Shown here: piece after piece, positions 1 to 6,040 of the stretch
Layout of the letters: every line of letters begins with the position of its first letter
How positions within the stretch are numbered: position 1 is the stretch's first letter
From: Lachnospiraceae bacterium
Lineage (GTDB): Bacteria > Bacillota > Clostridia > Lachnospirales > Lachnospiraceae
DNA length: 11,812 bases
Reading direction: 5' to 3'
NCBI GenBank assembly: GCA_017391545.1
Contig: JAFOYD010000024.1
Span: 1 to 11,812 of the forward strand
Translations under genes and position numbers: made by a program
The notes under the pieces: generated by a model
What the model was told of the DNA's origin: nothing
Seen by the model: only the letters and a program-made list of their open reading frames with translations
The model's database searches: none

Positions 1-138
1 ATGATGCTGCTGACAGGCAAGTGGAACAAGCCGGGCGTTTATACAGTGGAAGAGTTTGATCCGGATCCATACATGGAAGCACTCAACAAGTGGGGACTTC
101 CGTGGCAGGAAAGCTATACTCCGGTATTGGTAGACTAA
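1..138 (+). CDS. Carboxynorspermidine/carboxyspermidine dehydrogenase (saccharopine dehydrogenase family), 3' end only
   Basis: The frame is open from the first base to a TAA at 136-138, giving 45 residues; the gene is cut by the window edge, and the ATG at base 1 is probably an internal Met. The tail reads like the C-terminus of saccharopine-dehydrogenase-type enzymes, with GVYTVEEFDPDPYM and a final NKWGLPW. In the polyamine route this enzyme reductively condenses aspartate semialdehyde with putrescine (or diaminopropane), giving carboxyspermidine (or carboxynorspermidine). The assignment rests on the short tail plus the next gene, the decarboxylase of the same pathway, which starts 13 nt after this stop. 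The pairing is well known in gut Firmicutes and Bacteroidetes. The split between spermidine and norspermidine cannot be read from this fragment. Confidence 0.8.
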   Translation: MMLLTGKWNKPGVYTVEEFDPDPYMEALNKWGLPWQESYTPVLVD

Positions 139-143
139 AGGAG
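139..143 (+). promoter_or_regulatory. Ribosome binding site that fixes a TTG start for nspC
   Basis: AGGAG at 139-143 lies 8 nt before a TTG at 152. No ATG lies at a suitable distance in this frame, and the conserved N-terminus of the decarboxylase begins just after the TTG. The site overlaps the end of the upstream gene closely enough to suggest translational coupling. Confidence 0.7.
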
Positions 144-151
144 ATGGAAGA

Positions 152-1318
152 TTGGGAATCAATTACGATCTTATAAAAGGTATACGGGATGAAGTTCCGA
201 CACCCTGCTACATTGTGAGTGAAGCACTTTTAAAGAAAAATCTTGAGATCCTTCGTCATGTCTGTGACAGGACAGGGTGCAAAATACTGCTGGCACAAAA
301 GGCATTTTCCATGTATTCTTTTTATCCACTGATCGGAAAATATTTGGATGGAGTGACAGCAAGCGGTCTGTATGAGGCAAAGCTTGGCTATGAGGAGCTT
401 TGCCAAAAGGAAAAAGGATGTGAAAATCATGTCTTTTCACCCGCTTATTCGGAGCGTGATATGGATGAGCTCTTAAAAATTTGTGACCATCTGATTTTTA
501 ATTCCTTTACGCAGTGGGAGAAATACAGGGAAAAAGCACTGGCAGCAGGAAGGGAATGTGGCATCCGTATTAATCCGGAGTGCTCTACACAGGAGCATGG
601 TATTTATGATCCCTGTGCACCCGGTTCGCGTCTGGGTGTTACGCTTGAAAATTTCAGGGAAGATGCACTCGAAGGATTGTCGGGGCTTCATTTTCACTGC
701 CTTTGTGAACAAAATGTTGATGCATTGGAGCAGACGCTCGATGCGGTCGAGGAAAAATTCGGCAAATATCTGGAGCAGATGAAGTGGCTGAATTTTGGTG
801 GTGGACATCATATCACCAGAGATGACTATGATGTGGATAAACTCATCGAAATCATTAACAGAATTCAGAACCAATATGATCTGCAGGTTTACCTTGAACC
901 TGGTGAGGCAGTGGCATTAAATGCAGGATTTCTCGTGACACAAGTGCTTGAAATCGTGAAAAATGGCGATACAAGAATTGCAATTCTTGATACATCGGCT
1001 GCGTGCCACATGCCGGATGTGATTGAAATGCCATATCGTCCTCCACTTTATGACAGTGGTGAGAAGGGTGAAAAAGCCCACACGTACCGTCTTGGAGGCC
1101 CTACCTGCCTTGCAGGAGATGTGATTGGAGATTATTCCTTTGACCATGAATTAGCTGTGGGTGACCGATTGATTTTTGGCGACATGGCAATCTACTCGAT
1201 GGTGAAGAACAATACATTCAACGGTATGCCATTGCCGGATATTGTGGCATTGTATGAGGATGGCAGATGGGAGACAGTCCGTCACTTCGGATATGAGGAT
1301 TTTAAAAACAGACTATAG
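152..1318 (+). CDS. nspC: Carboxynorspermidine/carboxyspermidine decarboxylase
   Basis: This 388-residue protein is a PLP-dependent fold-III decarboxylase of the alanine racemase/ornithine decarboxylase superfamily, at the usual NspC length. It removes CO2 from carboxyspermidine or carboxynorspermidine, the last step of the aspartate-semialdehyde route to spermidine, in the cytoplasm. Visible marks are the opening PTPCYIVSEALLKKN, the likely Schiff-base lysine K50 in LLAQKAFS, a glycine-rich LNFGGGHH loop, EPGEAVALNAG, and the C-terminal GPTCLAGD segment with C319 in the position of the catalytic cysteine of related decarboxylases. The start is TTG with a good Shine-Dalgarno site. It follows the dehydrogenase of the same pathway by 13 nt, so the two form an operon. 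The gene ends at a terminator shared with buk. Family assignment is firm; substrate chain length is inferred. Confidence 0.93.
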   Translation: MGINYDLIKGIRDEVPTPCYIVSEALLKKNLEILRHVCDRTGCKILLAQKAFSMYSFYPLIGKYLDGVTASGLYEAKLGYEELCQKEKGCENHVFSPAYSERDMDELLKICDHLIFNSFTQWEKYREKALAAGRECGIRINPECSTQEHGIYDPCAPGSRLGVTLENFREDALEGLSGLHFHCLCEQNVDALEQTLDAVEEKFGKYLEQMKWLNFGGGHHITRDDYDVDKLIEIINRIQNQYDLQVYLEPGEAVALNAGFLVTQVLEIVKNGDTRIAILDTSAACHMPDVIEMPYRPPLYDSGEKGEKAHTYRLGGPTCLAGDVIGDYSFDHELAVGDRLIFGDMAIYSMVKNNTFNGMPLPDIVALYEDGRWETVRHFGYEDFKNRL

Positions 1319-1322
1319 AAAT

Positions 1323-1357
1323 AAAAAATGCAAGTCACAAAGTGGCTTGCATTTTTT
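1323..1357. terminator. Bidirectional intrinsic terminator between nspC and buk
   Basis: Arms 1323-1338 and 1342-1357 are complementary over 16 bp with one G.U wobble and an AAA loop. The stem has a core GCAAGTCAC/GTGGCTTGC flanked by an A-run on the left and seven T on the right, so it gives a U-tract in both directions. It lies just after the nspC stop and about 30 nt after the buk stop, and can end both convergent transcripts. Confidence 0.9.
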
Positions 1358-1386
1358 TGAAACAAATCTTTCAACCAATAAATTAA

Positions 1387-2454
1387 TTAATACTCCATTG
1401 GCTTTTCTTCGCCATTTAACACGCGAAGGGCACCCTGTGCAAGTGCCAGCAGCTCATCTTCGCCAGGATATACAGTGAATGGAGCAATCCAGCCTGCGCG
1501 CTCTTTTAATACTTCGACAACTTCAGCATTATAAGCGATACCGCCAGTCACGATAATCTGGTCAACCTTGCCATTCAGCACACATGCCATAGAACCCATA
1601 TCCTTAGCAACCTGTAAAAGGAATGCAGCTCTTGCCTCTGCAGCCTTTTCATTTCCTTCATTTGCAAGCTTGTTGACCTCACGCATATCGTTTGTGCCAA
1701 GGTATGCATTGAAGCCACCCTTACCTACGATTTTGCTGTAGACTTCCTTCTCAGTATATTTTCCGGAGAAGCACATTTTAATCAGGGCACCACTTGGAAC
1801 TGCGCCTGCACGCTCTGGAGAGAATGCACCGTCACCGTCCAATGCATTAAATACATCGATAACTTTTCCGTTTTCATGTGCACCAACAGATACACCGCCA
1901 CCCATATGGACAACGATTAAGCGTAAAGACTCATATGCTTTTCCGACTTCCTTGGCATATCTCTTGGCTACAGCCTTCTGATTCAGTGCGTGGAAAACAC
2001 TGGTACGTGGAAGCTCTGGAACACCGGAGTATCTTGCGATCGGCATCAGTTCATCAACAACAACAGGATCAACGATATAGGATGGAACACCGATTTCATC
2101 AGCGATTTCTCTGGCAAGAATACCACCAAGGTTTGAAGCATGCTGTCCCTGTTTGCCAATCTTTAAATCCTCTAAAAGAGCATCTGTAACAGCATATGTA
2201 CCACCGGGAATCGGCTTTAACATACCGCCACGGCCAACAACAACATTCAATGACTTCACATCGAAATTCTTCTCTGTGAGAAGGTCAGTGATAATCTTCT
2301 TGCGGAAATCTTTCTGGTCTACAATTGAGGCATACTGTGATATTTCCTCTGTAGAGTGTCTTAAGGTTTCCTCAAACAATAAGGTCTCATCCTCGAAAAC
2401 ACCAATTTTTGTAGAAGTAGAACCGGGATTAATAATCAAACTTTTAATTGACAT
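1387..2454 (-). CDS. buk: Butyrate kinase
   Basis: The 355-residue product is an acetokinase-family enzyme of the usual butyrate kinase length. It transfers phosphate from butyryl phosphate to ADP, giving butyrate and ATP, the energy-yielding last step of butyrate fermentation in the cytoplasm. The sequence shows the N-terminal nucleotide-binding strand IINPGSTSTKIGVF, the HMGGGVSVGAH phosphate loop in the middle, and the late IIVTGGIAYN segment, all typical of the ASKHA fold. The ATG at 2454 is preceded by AGGAGGA at about 2463-2469. The gene starts 17 nt after the ptb stop, so both are read from the ptb promoter, and it ends at the shared terminator at 1323-1357. A branched-chain acid kinase is a possible alternative specificity, but the ptb partner favours butyrate. 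Confidence 0.95.
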   Translation of the reverse strand: MSIKSLIINPGSTSTKIGVFEDETLLFEETLRHSTEEISQYASIVDQKDFRKKIITDLLTEKNFDVKSLNVVVGRGGMLKPIPGGTYAVTDALLEDLKIGKQGQHASNLGGILAREIADEIGVPSYIVDPVVVDELMPIARYSGVPELPRTSVFHALNQKAVAKRYAKEVGKAYESLRLIVVHMGGGVSVGAHENGKVIDVFNALDGDGAFSPERAGAVPSGALIKMCFSGKYTEKEVYSKIVGKGGFNAYLGTNDMREVNKLANEGNEKAAEARAAFLLQVAKDMGSMACVLNGKVDQIIVTGGIAYNAEVVEVLKERAGWIAPFTVYPGEDELLALAQGALRVLNGEEKPMEY

Positions 2455-2471
2455 GAATCGTTCCTCCTAAA

Positions 2472-3392
2472 TTATTTATTGTTTTTCATTGCTTCTGCTA
2501 CAACAGCAGCAAGTGCAATTGAGTTCAGCTTTGCTTCAAATGAGTCAGAACGTGAAGTAAGGATAACAGGAGCAGCAGTACCTGTTAAGATGTTACCGTT
2601 CTTCACCTCACACAGATGTGTCAGCACCTTATATACAAGATTTCCTGCGTGGATATCCGGGAAAAGAAGGACATCTGCATCTCCGGCAATCTTTCTTCCG
2701 GAACCGCCCTTATGGGAAGCTGCTTCCTGGTCGATCGCCATATCCATGGAAAGAGGACCATCTACGATACATCCTGTAATTTTGCCTTCCGCATTCATCT
2801 TGGTGAGCTCATCAGCGTCAACGGTACAAGGCATCTTGGGATTTACGACCTCAACAGCAGCAATCGGAGCGACCTTTGGCTCTGCAATGCCACAAGCATG
2901 GCAGATTTCAACCGTATTGTTAATGATGGCAACCTTATCCTCAAGTGTCGGATATGTCATGAATGCAACATCAGATAAGAATAAAAGACGGTCAATACCC
3001 TTTACCTCAAATACGCAAACATGAGAGAGTGCTCTGCCTGTACGAAGACCGACCTCCTTGTCAAGTACGCTCTTTAAGAAGTTCTTTGTATCAATCAAAC
3101 CTTTCATGTACATATCCGCCTTGCCATCGTGAACAAGCTTCACTGCAGTAAGGGCAGCCTGTACATTATCCTCCTCATTGATAATCTCGAAACCTGTCAG
3201 ATCCATTCCCATTTTTGCAGCGATCTCGCGAATCTTTGCCTCATTACCAACAAGGATTGCATCCGCTATATCCTTTTCCTTGGCAGCTTTAACAGCCTCT
3301 AATACAGGCTCGTCCTCAGCTACGGCAACAGCTACTTTTTTGCGGCTGCATTCAGAAACCTTCTTTAGTAAATCATCAAAACCTTTGCTCAT
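2472..3392 (-). CDS. ptb: Phosphate butyryltransferase
   Basis: This 306-residue protein belongs to the phosphate acetyl/butyryltransferase family and converts butyryl-CoA plus phosphate to butyryl phosphate and CoA, feeding butyrate kinase. Recognisable stretches are AVAVAEDEPVLEAV near residue 20-35, ADAILVGNEAKIREIA, the MYMKGLIDTKNFLKSVLD segment, and the C-terminal half with DGPLSMDMAID and LLFPDIHAGN. The frame is open further upstream, but I chose the ATG at 3392: it has GAGG at 3401-3404 with 8 nt spacing and gives the family's normal length and N-terminus (MSKGFDDLL). The extra 27 upstream residues look like untranslated leader. It is the first gene of the ptb-buk operon. Confidence 0.94.
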   Translation of the reverse strand: MSKGFDDLLKKVSECSRKKVAVAVAEDEPVLEAVKAAKEKDIADAILVGNEAKIREIAAKMGMDLTGFEIINEEDNVQAALTAVKLVHDGKADMYMKGLIDTKNFLKSVLDKEVGLRTGRALSHVCVFEVKGIDRLLFLSDVAFMTYPTLEDKVAIINNTVEICHACGIAEPKVAPIAAVEVVNPKMPCTVDADELTKMNAEGKITGCIVDGPLSMDMAIDQEAASHKGGSGRKIAGDADVLLFPDIHAGNLVYKVLTHLCEVKNGNILTGTAAPVILTSRSDSFEAKLNSIALAAVVAEAMKNNK

Positions 3393-3484
3393 TTGAAACA
3401 CCTCGTATTTTATTTTTTGATAAATATGCATAAAGCCAAACGGCTGTGTGCTTGATAAAACAGTGATTATCATGTATCATTAAA

Positions 3485-3513
3485 ATCATAACACTTCCAA
3501 AATCAATGGTCAA
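3485..3513 (-). promoter_or_regulatory. Sigma-A-type promoter of ptb-buk
   Basis: Reading the minus strand, TTGACC (3513-3508) is followed after exactly 17 bp by TATGAT (3490-3485). Transcription would start near 3478 and leave a leader of about 85 nt before the ptb ATG. The -35 box ends only two bases from the inverted-repeat element that starts at 3516. Confidence 0.75.
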
Positions 3514-3515
3514 GA

Positions 3516-3652
3516 GTAACTGTTCAGCAGGTCTGCGCATTCACTGCGCTGACCGTGAGAAAAAGTAGTGGTATCAGGCACAAATCCATTTGCGAAGCAA
3601 ATTTTGCATGGATTTGTGCTCGTAACTATGAGGGGACTGAATAGTTACGAGC
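3516..3652. repeat. Palindrome-rich intergenic element with terminal inverted repeats (MITE-like or structured RNA)
   Basis: The ends 3516-3527 (GTAACTGTTCAG) and 3637-3648 (CTGAATAGTTAC) are inverted repeats matching at 11 of 12 positions. Inside are three hairpins in tandem. The first is 3530-3539 with 3545-3554 (9 of 10 paired, loop TTCAC). The second is 3578-3589 with 3608-3619 (12 of 12), whose interior itself pairs as ATTTGC-gaa-GCAAAT. The third is 3618-3629 with 3641-3652 (12 of 12, 11-nt loop GAGGGGACTGA). No credible gene lies in it. It fills most of the divergent gap between ptb and the exporter operon. Only one copy is seen here, so mobility is inferred; a structured leader RNA is the alternative. 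Confidence 0.7.
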
Positions 3653-3657
3653 AAGAT

Positions 3658-3663
3658 TATAAT
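3658..3663 (+). promoter_or_regulatory. Possible -10 element for the exporter operon
   Basis: A perfect TATAAT lies just outside the right end of the palindromic element. There is no good -35 at 16-18 bp upstream, and the predicted start near 3670 would leave a leader of only about 11 nt that cuts into the ribosome binding site. It may be fortuitous, with the real promoter further upstream. Confidence 0.25.
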
Positions 3664-3680
3664 AGGAAAGAAGGTTCTGT

Positions 3681-4469
3681 ATGTGTGAAAAGGGAGTCGA
3701 TTACAATGCAGGAAGAGTACTTGAGAGCGCGCTTGACATCGGTGAGGCAATGCTTCTGTCGGGGGCAGAAATACTGAGAGTCGAAGATACTGTCAGACGC
3801 ATCTGTCAGGCTTACGGGGGTGGAAGTGTGGATGTCTTCAGTATTCTGTCACTGATTATCGTAAGCTGGAAGGATCAAAAGGGGGAAAATACCACACTTG
3901 TAAGGAGAGTGTATTCCTATGCGACAGATTTGTGCAGGCTCGAACAGCTCAACGCCCTGTCGCGCGATATTTGCGAAAATACGCCTGAATGTGATGATGT
4001 AGAAAAAAGGGTGGAAGCAATTATGAGCAGTCCGAACCGCAAAATTTCACGCAAGCGGTTTGTTGGATATGTGCTGACAGCTGCACCATTTGCCATCTTT
4101 TTTGGCGGAAATATGCGGGACGCAGTTGCAGCAGGCATCGTAGGAGCGTTATTATATCTGTGGGACTTTATTTTCGCTGTCCGCAGCAAGAACAGGGTCG
4201 TGTACATTTTTTTCAGTTCCATGTTCGCAAGTGCAGTGTGCATCTTGTCAGTGATCGCAGGCATTGCCACACATGCCGATAAAGTGATGATGGGTGTGAT
4301 CATGCTGCTGATCCCGGGCATCAGTCTTGTGAATTCGCTGAGGGATATGATGATCGGTGACATCATGACAGGAATTTTGCGGCTTGCCGAGGCGCTCATG
4401 ATGTCCGTGGCAATAGCAGCAGGTTTCGGTGTTGCCATTATGATATTCAGGAGCTTGTGGGGAGTGTGA
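3681..4469 (+). CDS. ThrE-family exporter, large subunit (DUF1212/YjjP-like)
   Basis: The 262-residue product matches the N-terminal half of the threonine/serine exporter ThrE, as in E. coli YjjP. Residues about 8-125 are a soluble domain with the family opening ALDIGEAMLLSGAEILRVEDT and an RRVYSYATDLCRLEQLNALS stretch. Roughly residues 130-260 hold about five hydrophobic segments, including the conserved IPGISLVNSLRDMMIGDIM. The ATG has AAGG at 3671-3674 six bases upstream. The partner membrane subunit follows 45 nt later; in actinobacterial ThrE the two are fused. ThrE exports threonine and serine, while YjjPB in E. coli has been reported to export succinate. The co-oriented dehydrogenase downstream makes an organic acid substrate worth considering. 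Substrate is unknown from sequence. Confidence 0.85.
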   Translation: MCEKGVDYNAGRVLESALDIGEAMLLSGAEILRVEDTVRRICQAYGGGSVDVFSILSLIIVSWKDQKGENTTLVRRVYSYATDLCRLEQLNALSRDICENTPECDDVEKRVEAIMSSPNRKISRKRFVGYVLTAAPFAIFFGGNMRDAVAAGIVGALLYLWDFIFAVRSKNRVVYIFFSSMFASAVCILSVIAGIATHADKVMMGVIMLLIPGISLVNSLRDMMIGDIMTGILRLAEALMMSVAIAAGFGVAIMIFRSLWGV

Positions 4470-4472
4470 AAA

Positions 4473-4484
4473 ACCATATATGGT
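4473..4484. other. Small palindrome with T-run between the exporter subunits
   Basis: ACCATATATGGT is a perfect 12-nt palindrome flanked by AAAA and, one base after it, by TTTTTT, located just after the stop of the large subunit gene. It could be a weak terminator or attenuator or an mRNA-stabilising hairpin. The stem is short and AT-rich (a usable loop leaves about four pairs), so efficient termination is unlikely. Confidence 0.35.
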
Positions 4485-4514
4485 ATTTTTTACACAGATT
4501 ATAGAGGCATTGTT

Positions 4515-4964
4515 ATGATATTATTGAATTTGTTACAGAAAGATTTGGAAATGATTATAGCAGCCATTATCGGTACGCTTGGTTTTTGCATGTTTTTTAA
4601 TGTAAAAAGAGACAAGCTGATCTATGGCTGCATTGGTGGGGCATTTTCCGTTGTTGCTTATTTTGCATGTGTGGAATTGGGAATGTCGCTGTTTGCACAA
4701 AACATGATACCGGCAGCAATAGCGACGCTTTATGCGGAACTCATGGCAAGAGCAGTCAAGGCACCTGCGACAGTATTTCTCATTCCGGGTGTGATACCGC
4801 TTGCGCCTGGTGGGAAACTGTATGATACCATGCGTGCCATCGTGGATGGCGATCAGGCAAATGCAAAAATTCTGGGACAGGAGACGGTCGTGATTGCACT
4901 TGGGCTGGCAGTAGGTGTTGTGCTGGTATCGGTTGTCTTTTACCAGATCAGAAATAAAAAGTAA
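4515..4964 (+). CDS. ThrE-family exporter, small subunit (ThrE_2/DUF3815, YjjB-like)
   Basis: This 149-residue membrane protein corresponds to the C-terminal half of ThrE (YjjB in E. coli). It has about four to five hydrophobic segments and the family signature around FLIPGVIPLAPGGKLYDTM at about residues 87-105, where the prolines and glycines probably form part of the transport path. The ATG has AGAGG seven bases upstream. It is needed with the upstream subunit to form the transporter in the inner membrane. The next gene starts 14 nt after its stop, with its ribosome binding site directly after the stop codon, so the exporter and dehydrogenase are very probably co-transcribed. Confidence 0.85.
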   Translation: MILLNLLQKDLEMIIAAIIGTLGFCMFFNVKRDKLIYGCIGGAFSVVAYFACVELGMSLFAQNMIPAAIATLYAELMARAVKAPATVFLIPGVIPLAPGGKLYDTMRAIVDGDQANAKILGQETVVIALGLAVGVVLVSVVFYQIRNKK

Positions 4965-4978
4965 GGGAGAAAATGATT

Positions 4979-5959
4979 ATGAAATTATTTGTTTACAGTA
5001 TGCGTGACTTTGACGAGCTGCCTAATTTTGAGCGCTTTTGTCAAAAATATGATATTGAGTGGGCCTATACGAAGGAAACGCCCTGCATGGAAAACCTTGA
5101 TTTGGCAAAGGGCTATGATGTGGTCGATATCATTACCACAGTGATTGACAGCAAAATGATCGACCGCTGGCATGAAAATGGCGTAAAGTGTATTGCGACC
5201 AGAACGATTGGCTATGACCATATCGACTGTGCCTACGCCAAAAGCATTGGTATGGGAGTGATTCACATTACTTATTCCCCTGCCAGTGTGGCGGATTATA
5301 CGATTATGATGATGCTGATGGGATGTCGGCGCATCAAGCATATTATGGAACGGGCAGCAGTGCAGGACTATACTTTAAAGGGAAAGCTTGGCAGGGAGCT
5401 TCCAGACTGTACGGTGGGGATTATCGGAACCGGCAAGATTGGAAAGACTGTTCTTGCTCATCTACAGGGCTTTGGGTGCAGGCTGCTTGCCTATGATATT
5501 TATGAAAGCGAAGATGTGCGGTCACTTGCCGAGTATACAGACCTTGATCACATCTTTACGGAGTGTGACATCATCTCGCTCCATGCCCCTGCGACCGAGG
5601 ATAATTATCATATGATCGATGCCAATGCAATCGAAAAGATGAAACAGGGCGTGATGATCATCAACTGTGCCAGAGGTTCCCTGATTGACACAGAAGCGCT
5701 GATCGACGGGATCGAATCCGGGAAGATTGGCTTTGCGGGACTTGATGTTATTGAACAGGAAAGTGGTCTTTACTATTTTAACCGCATGGGAGAGCCGCTG
5801 AACAATCCGCAGCTTGCAATATTACGTTCCTATTCTAATGTGCTTGTGACGCCACATACGGCATTCTATACTGATGAGGCAGTTGCAAACATGGTGGAAA
5901 ATTCCATTGTTTGCGCGAAAAATTACATGGAAGGGAAAAAGACACCTTTTGAAATATAA
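4979..5959 (+). CDS. D-lactate dehydrogenase-type D-2-hydroxyacid dehydrogenase
   Basis: The 326-residue protein has the D-isomer-specific 2-hydroxyacid dehydrogenase fold and would reduce a 2-keto acid, most likely pyruvate to D-lactate, with NADH in the cytoplasm. The NAD-binding loop is GTGKIG at 150-155. The catalytic set is in place: R232 in CARGSLID, E261 in DVIEQE and H293 in TPHTAFYT, with the spacing of bacterial D-lactate dehydrogenases. The substrate-domain stretch RTIGYDHID and YSPASVADY is also typical of the LdhA/VanH branch. Two in-frame ATGs (4973 and 4979) exist; GGGAG at 4965-4969 is 9 nt from the second but only 3 nt from the first, so I chose 4979. 2-Hydroxyisocaproate dehydrogenase is an alternative specificity. 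It closes the exporter operon. Confidence 0.88.
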   Translation: MKLFVYSMRDFDELPNFERFCQKYDIEWAYTKETPCMENLDLAKGYDVVDIITTVIDSKMIDRWHENGVKCIATRTIGYDHIDCAYAKSIGMGVIHITYSPASVADYTIMMMLMGCRRIKHIMERAAVQDYTLKGKLGRELPDCTVGIIGTGKIGKTVLAHLQGFGCRLLAYDIYESEDVRSLAEYTDLDHIFTECDIISLHAPATEDNYHMIDANAIEKMKQGVMIINCARGSLIDTEALIDGIESGKIGFAGLDVIEQESGLYYFNRMGEPLNNPQLAILRSYSNVLVTPHTAFYTDEAVANMVENSIVCAKNYMEGKKTPFEI

Positions 5960-5964
5960 TTAAT

Positions 5965-6040
5965 AGATACGCTCCTTGCAGCATATACTGTAACAATGAC
6001 CTTTTTCAGGAGAATACAGTGACCTGCAAGGAGCGTATTT
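5965..6040 (+). promoter_or_regulatory. Long stem-loop enclosing the protease ribosome binding site and start codon
   Basis: Arms 5967-5981 (ATACGCTCCTTGCAG) and 6024-6038 (CTGCAAGGAGCGTAT) are a perfect 15-bp inverted repeat, extended to 17 by a G.U and an A-U pair. An inner stem pairs ACTGTA at 5987-5992 with TACAGT at 6015-6020. The GTG start (6019-6021) lies in this inner stem, codons 3-7 form the outer right arm, and the Shine-Dalgarno AGGAGA (6008-6013) sits in the apical loop. It may restrict translation of the protease, or act as a terminator for the dehydrogenase, since a short T-run follows the right arm. Confidence 0.65.

Noticed and set aside
2479..3024. 181-codon open frame on the plus strand, opposite ptb
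   Set aside because: It lies wholly inside ptb, whose product, promoter and operon partner are clear; the translation is Ser/Ala-rich without motifs.
3393..3473. 27-residue N-terminal extension of ptb
   Set aside because: The upstream ATG lies almost at the predicted transcription start, has no ribosome binding site, and the extension is absent from the typical family N-terminus.
3568..3777. 69-codon open frame starting inside the palindromic element
   Set aside because: It overlaps the exporter gene in another frame and contains the hairpin arms; no ribosome binding site precedes it.
3917..4477. 186-codon open frame on the minus strand, antisense to the exporter large subunit
   Set aside because: It mirrors a well-supported membrane protein gene, shows no ribosome binding site and resembles no family I know; such long antisense frames are common opposite genes rich in hydrophobic codons.
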